Below, in pieces: positions 63,951 to 64,000 of a stretch of 64,000 nucleotides of DNA. The DNA comes from Sulfuricella sp. GTDB taxonomy: Bacteria; Pseudomonadota; Gammaproteobacteria; Burkholderiales; Sulfuricellaceae. The position numbers and the translations under genes were made by a program. Positions within the stretch are counted from its first letter, which is position 1. Each line of letters starts with the position of its first letter. Under the pieces are notes generated by a model. It had not been told where the DNA came from. It did no database searches and saw nothing but the letters and a program-made list of their open reading frames with translations. The DNA is taken from the NCBI GenBank assembly GCA_028713975.1, contig JAQTNE010000003.1, positions 1 through 64,000 of the forward strand. Reading direction: 5' to 3'.

Positions 63951-64000
63951 ATGCAAGCGGAACTGAATATCGTCATACTGGCAGCCGGCAAGGGTACGCG
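63951..64000 (+). CDS. glmU: GlmU N-terminus (partial)
   Basis: The window ends after MQAELNIVILAAGKGTR, the nucleotidyltransferase signature of GlmU, which makes UDP-N-acetylglucosamine. A strong GGAGGAGG site precedes the ATG, and glmU is the usual gene after atpC. Confidence 0.85.
   Translation, partial: MQAELNIVILAAGKGT

Overview
This window is chromosomal DNA from a betaproteobacterium, most likely Nitrosomonadales-like (Gallionella/Sulfuricella/Thiobacillus type). I infer this from gene order and protein type, not from a search. The pointers are a HemY tail, EF-P with Arg32 beside its rhamnosyltransferase EarP, a def-fmt-htpX-rsmB-DUF4390-ntrY-ntrX run, lysM-dprA-smg-topA, and the origin block gyrB-dnaN-dnaA / rpmH-rnpA-yidD-yidC-mnmE-mnmG-rsmG-parA-parB-atp. 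Coding density is high. The dnaA-dnaN-gyrB-earP stretch and the small island at 10.9-13.1 kb look more AT-rich than the rest.

Layout. 0-10.9 kb: end of hemY, a Fic enzyme, a 2Fe-2S flavin reductase, fxsA/cutA back to back, a DsbD with a doubled sensor domain, a TlpA-like thioredoxin, aroQ-accB-accC, prmA and a zinc-ribbon membrane protein. 10.9-13.1 kb: four co-directional genes of unknown function on the minus strand, including a tandem ribbon-helix-helix protein overlapping a small DUF4258-like protein, which is the best candidate for an undescribed module. 13.25-18.7 kb: a tandem glycine riboswitch with an intrinsic terminator, then gcvT-gcvH-gcvPA-tpx-gcvPB, with a thiol peroxidase inside the glycine cleavage operon. 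18.8-28.7 kb: a PfkB kinase, a glycine-zipper lipoprotein, plsC overlapping apaH, rep helicase, a tandem universal stress protein, a diguanylate cyclase, rnk and kup. 28.8-36.6 kb (minus): def to ntrX, where NtrX has a wrecked AAA+ domain. 36.7-41.7 kb: lysM-dprA-smg-topA. 41.8-48.65 kb (minus): efp, earP, gyrB, dnaN, dnaA. 49-64 kb: rpmH through parAB, the complete F1Fo ATP synthase operon, and the first codons of glmU.

How the genes work together. The 42-57 kb part is the replication origin neighbourhood: DnaA boxes lie on both sides of dnaA, and two parS-like palindromes flank the region (dnaN-gyrB gap and mnmE-mnmG gap), with parA/parB nearby to act on them. The glycine riboswitch probably senses glycine to control its own catabolic operon. 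EF-P and EarP form an enzyme-substrate pair. NtrY/NtrX should form a two-component system, but the regulator cannot work by ATP-driven sigma-54 activation.

Several intergenic gaps carry large inverted repeats, four of them built from short tandem units of 7 or 9 bases in mirror-image arms (accB-accC, gcvT-gcvH, gcvH-gcvPA, apaH-rep). They are the most unusual non-coding structure here. I saw no tRNA, rRNA, CRISPR array, insertion sequence or prophage core gene.
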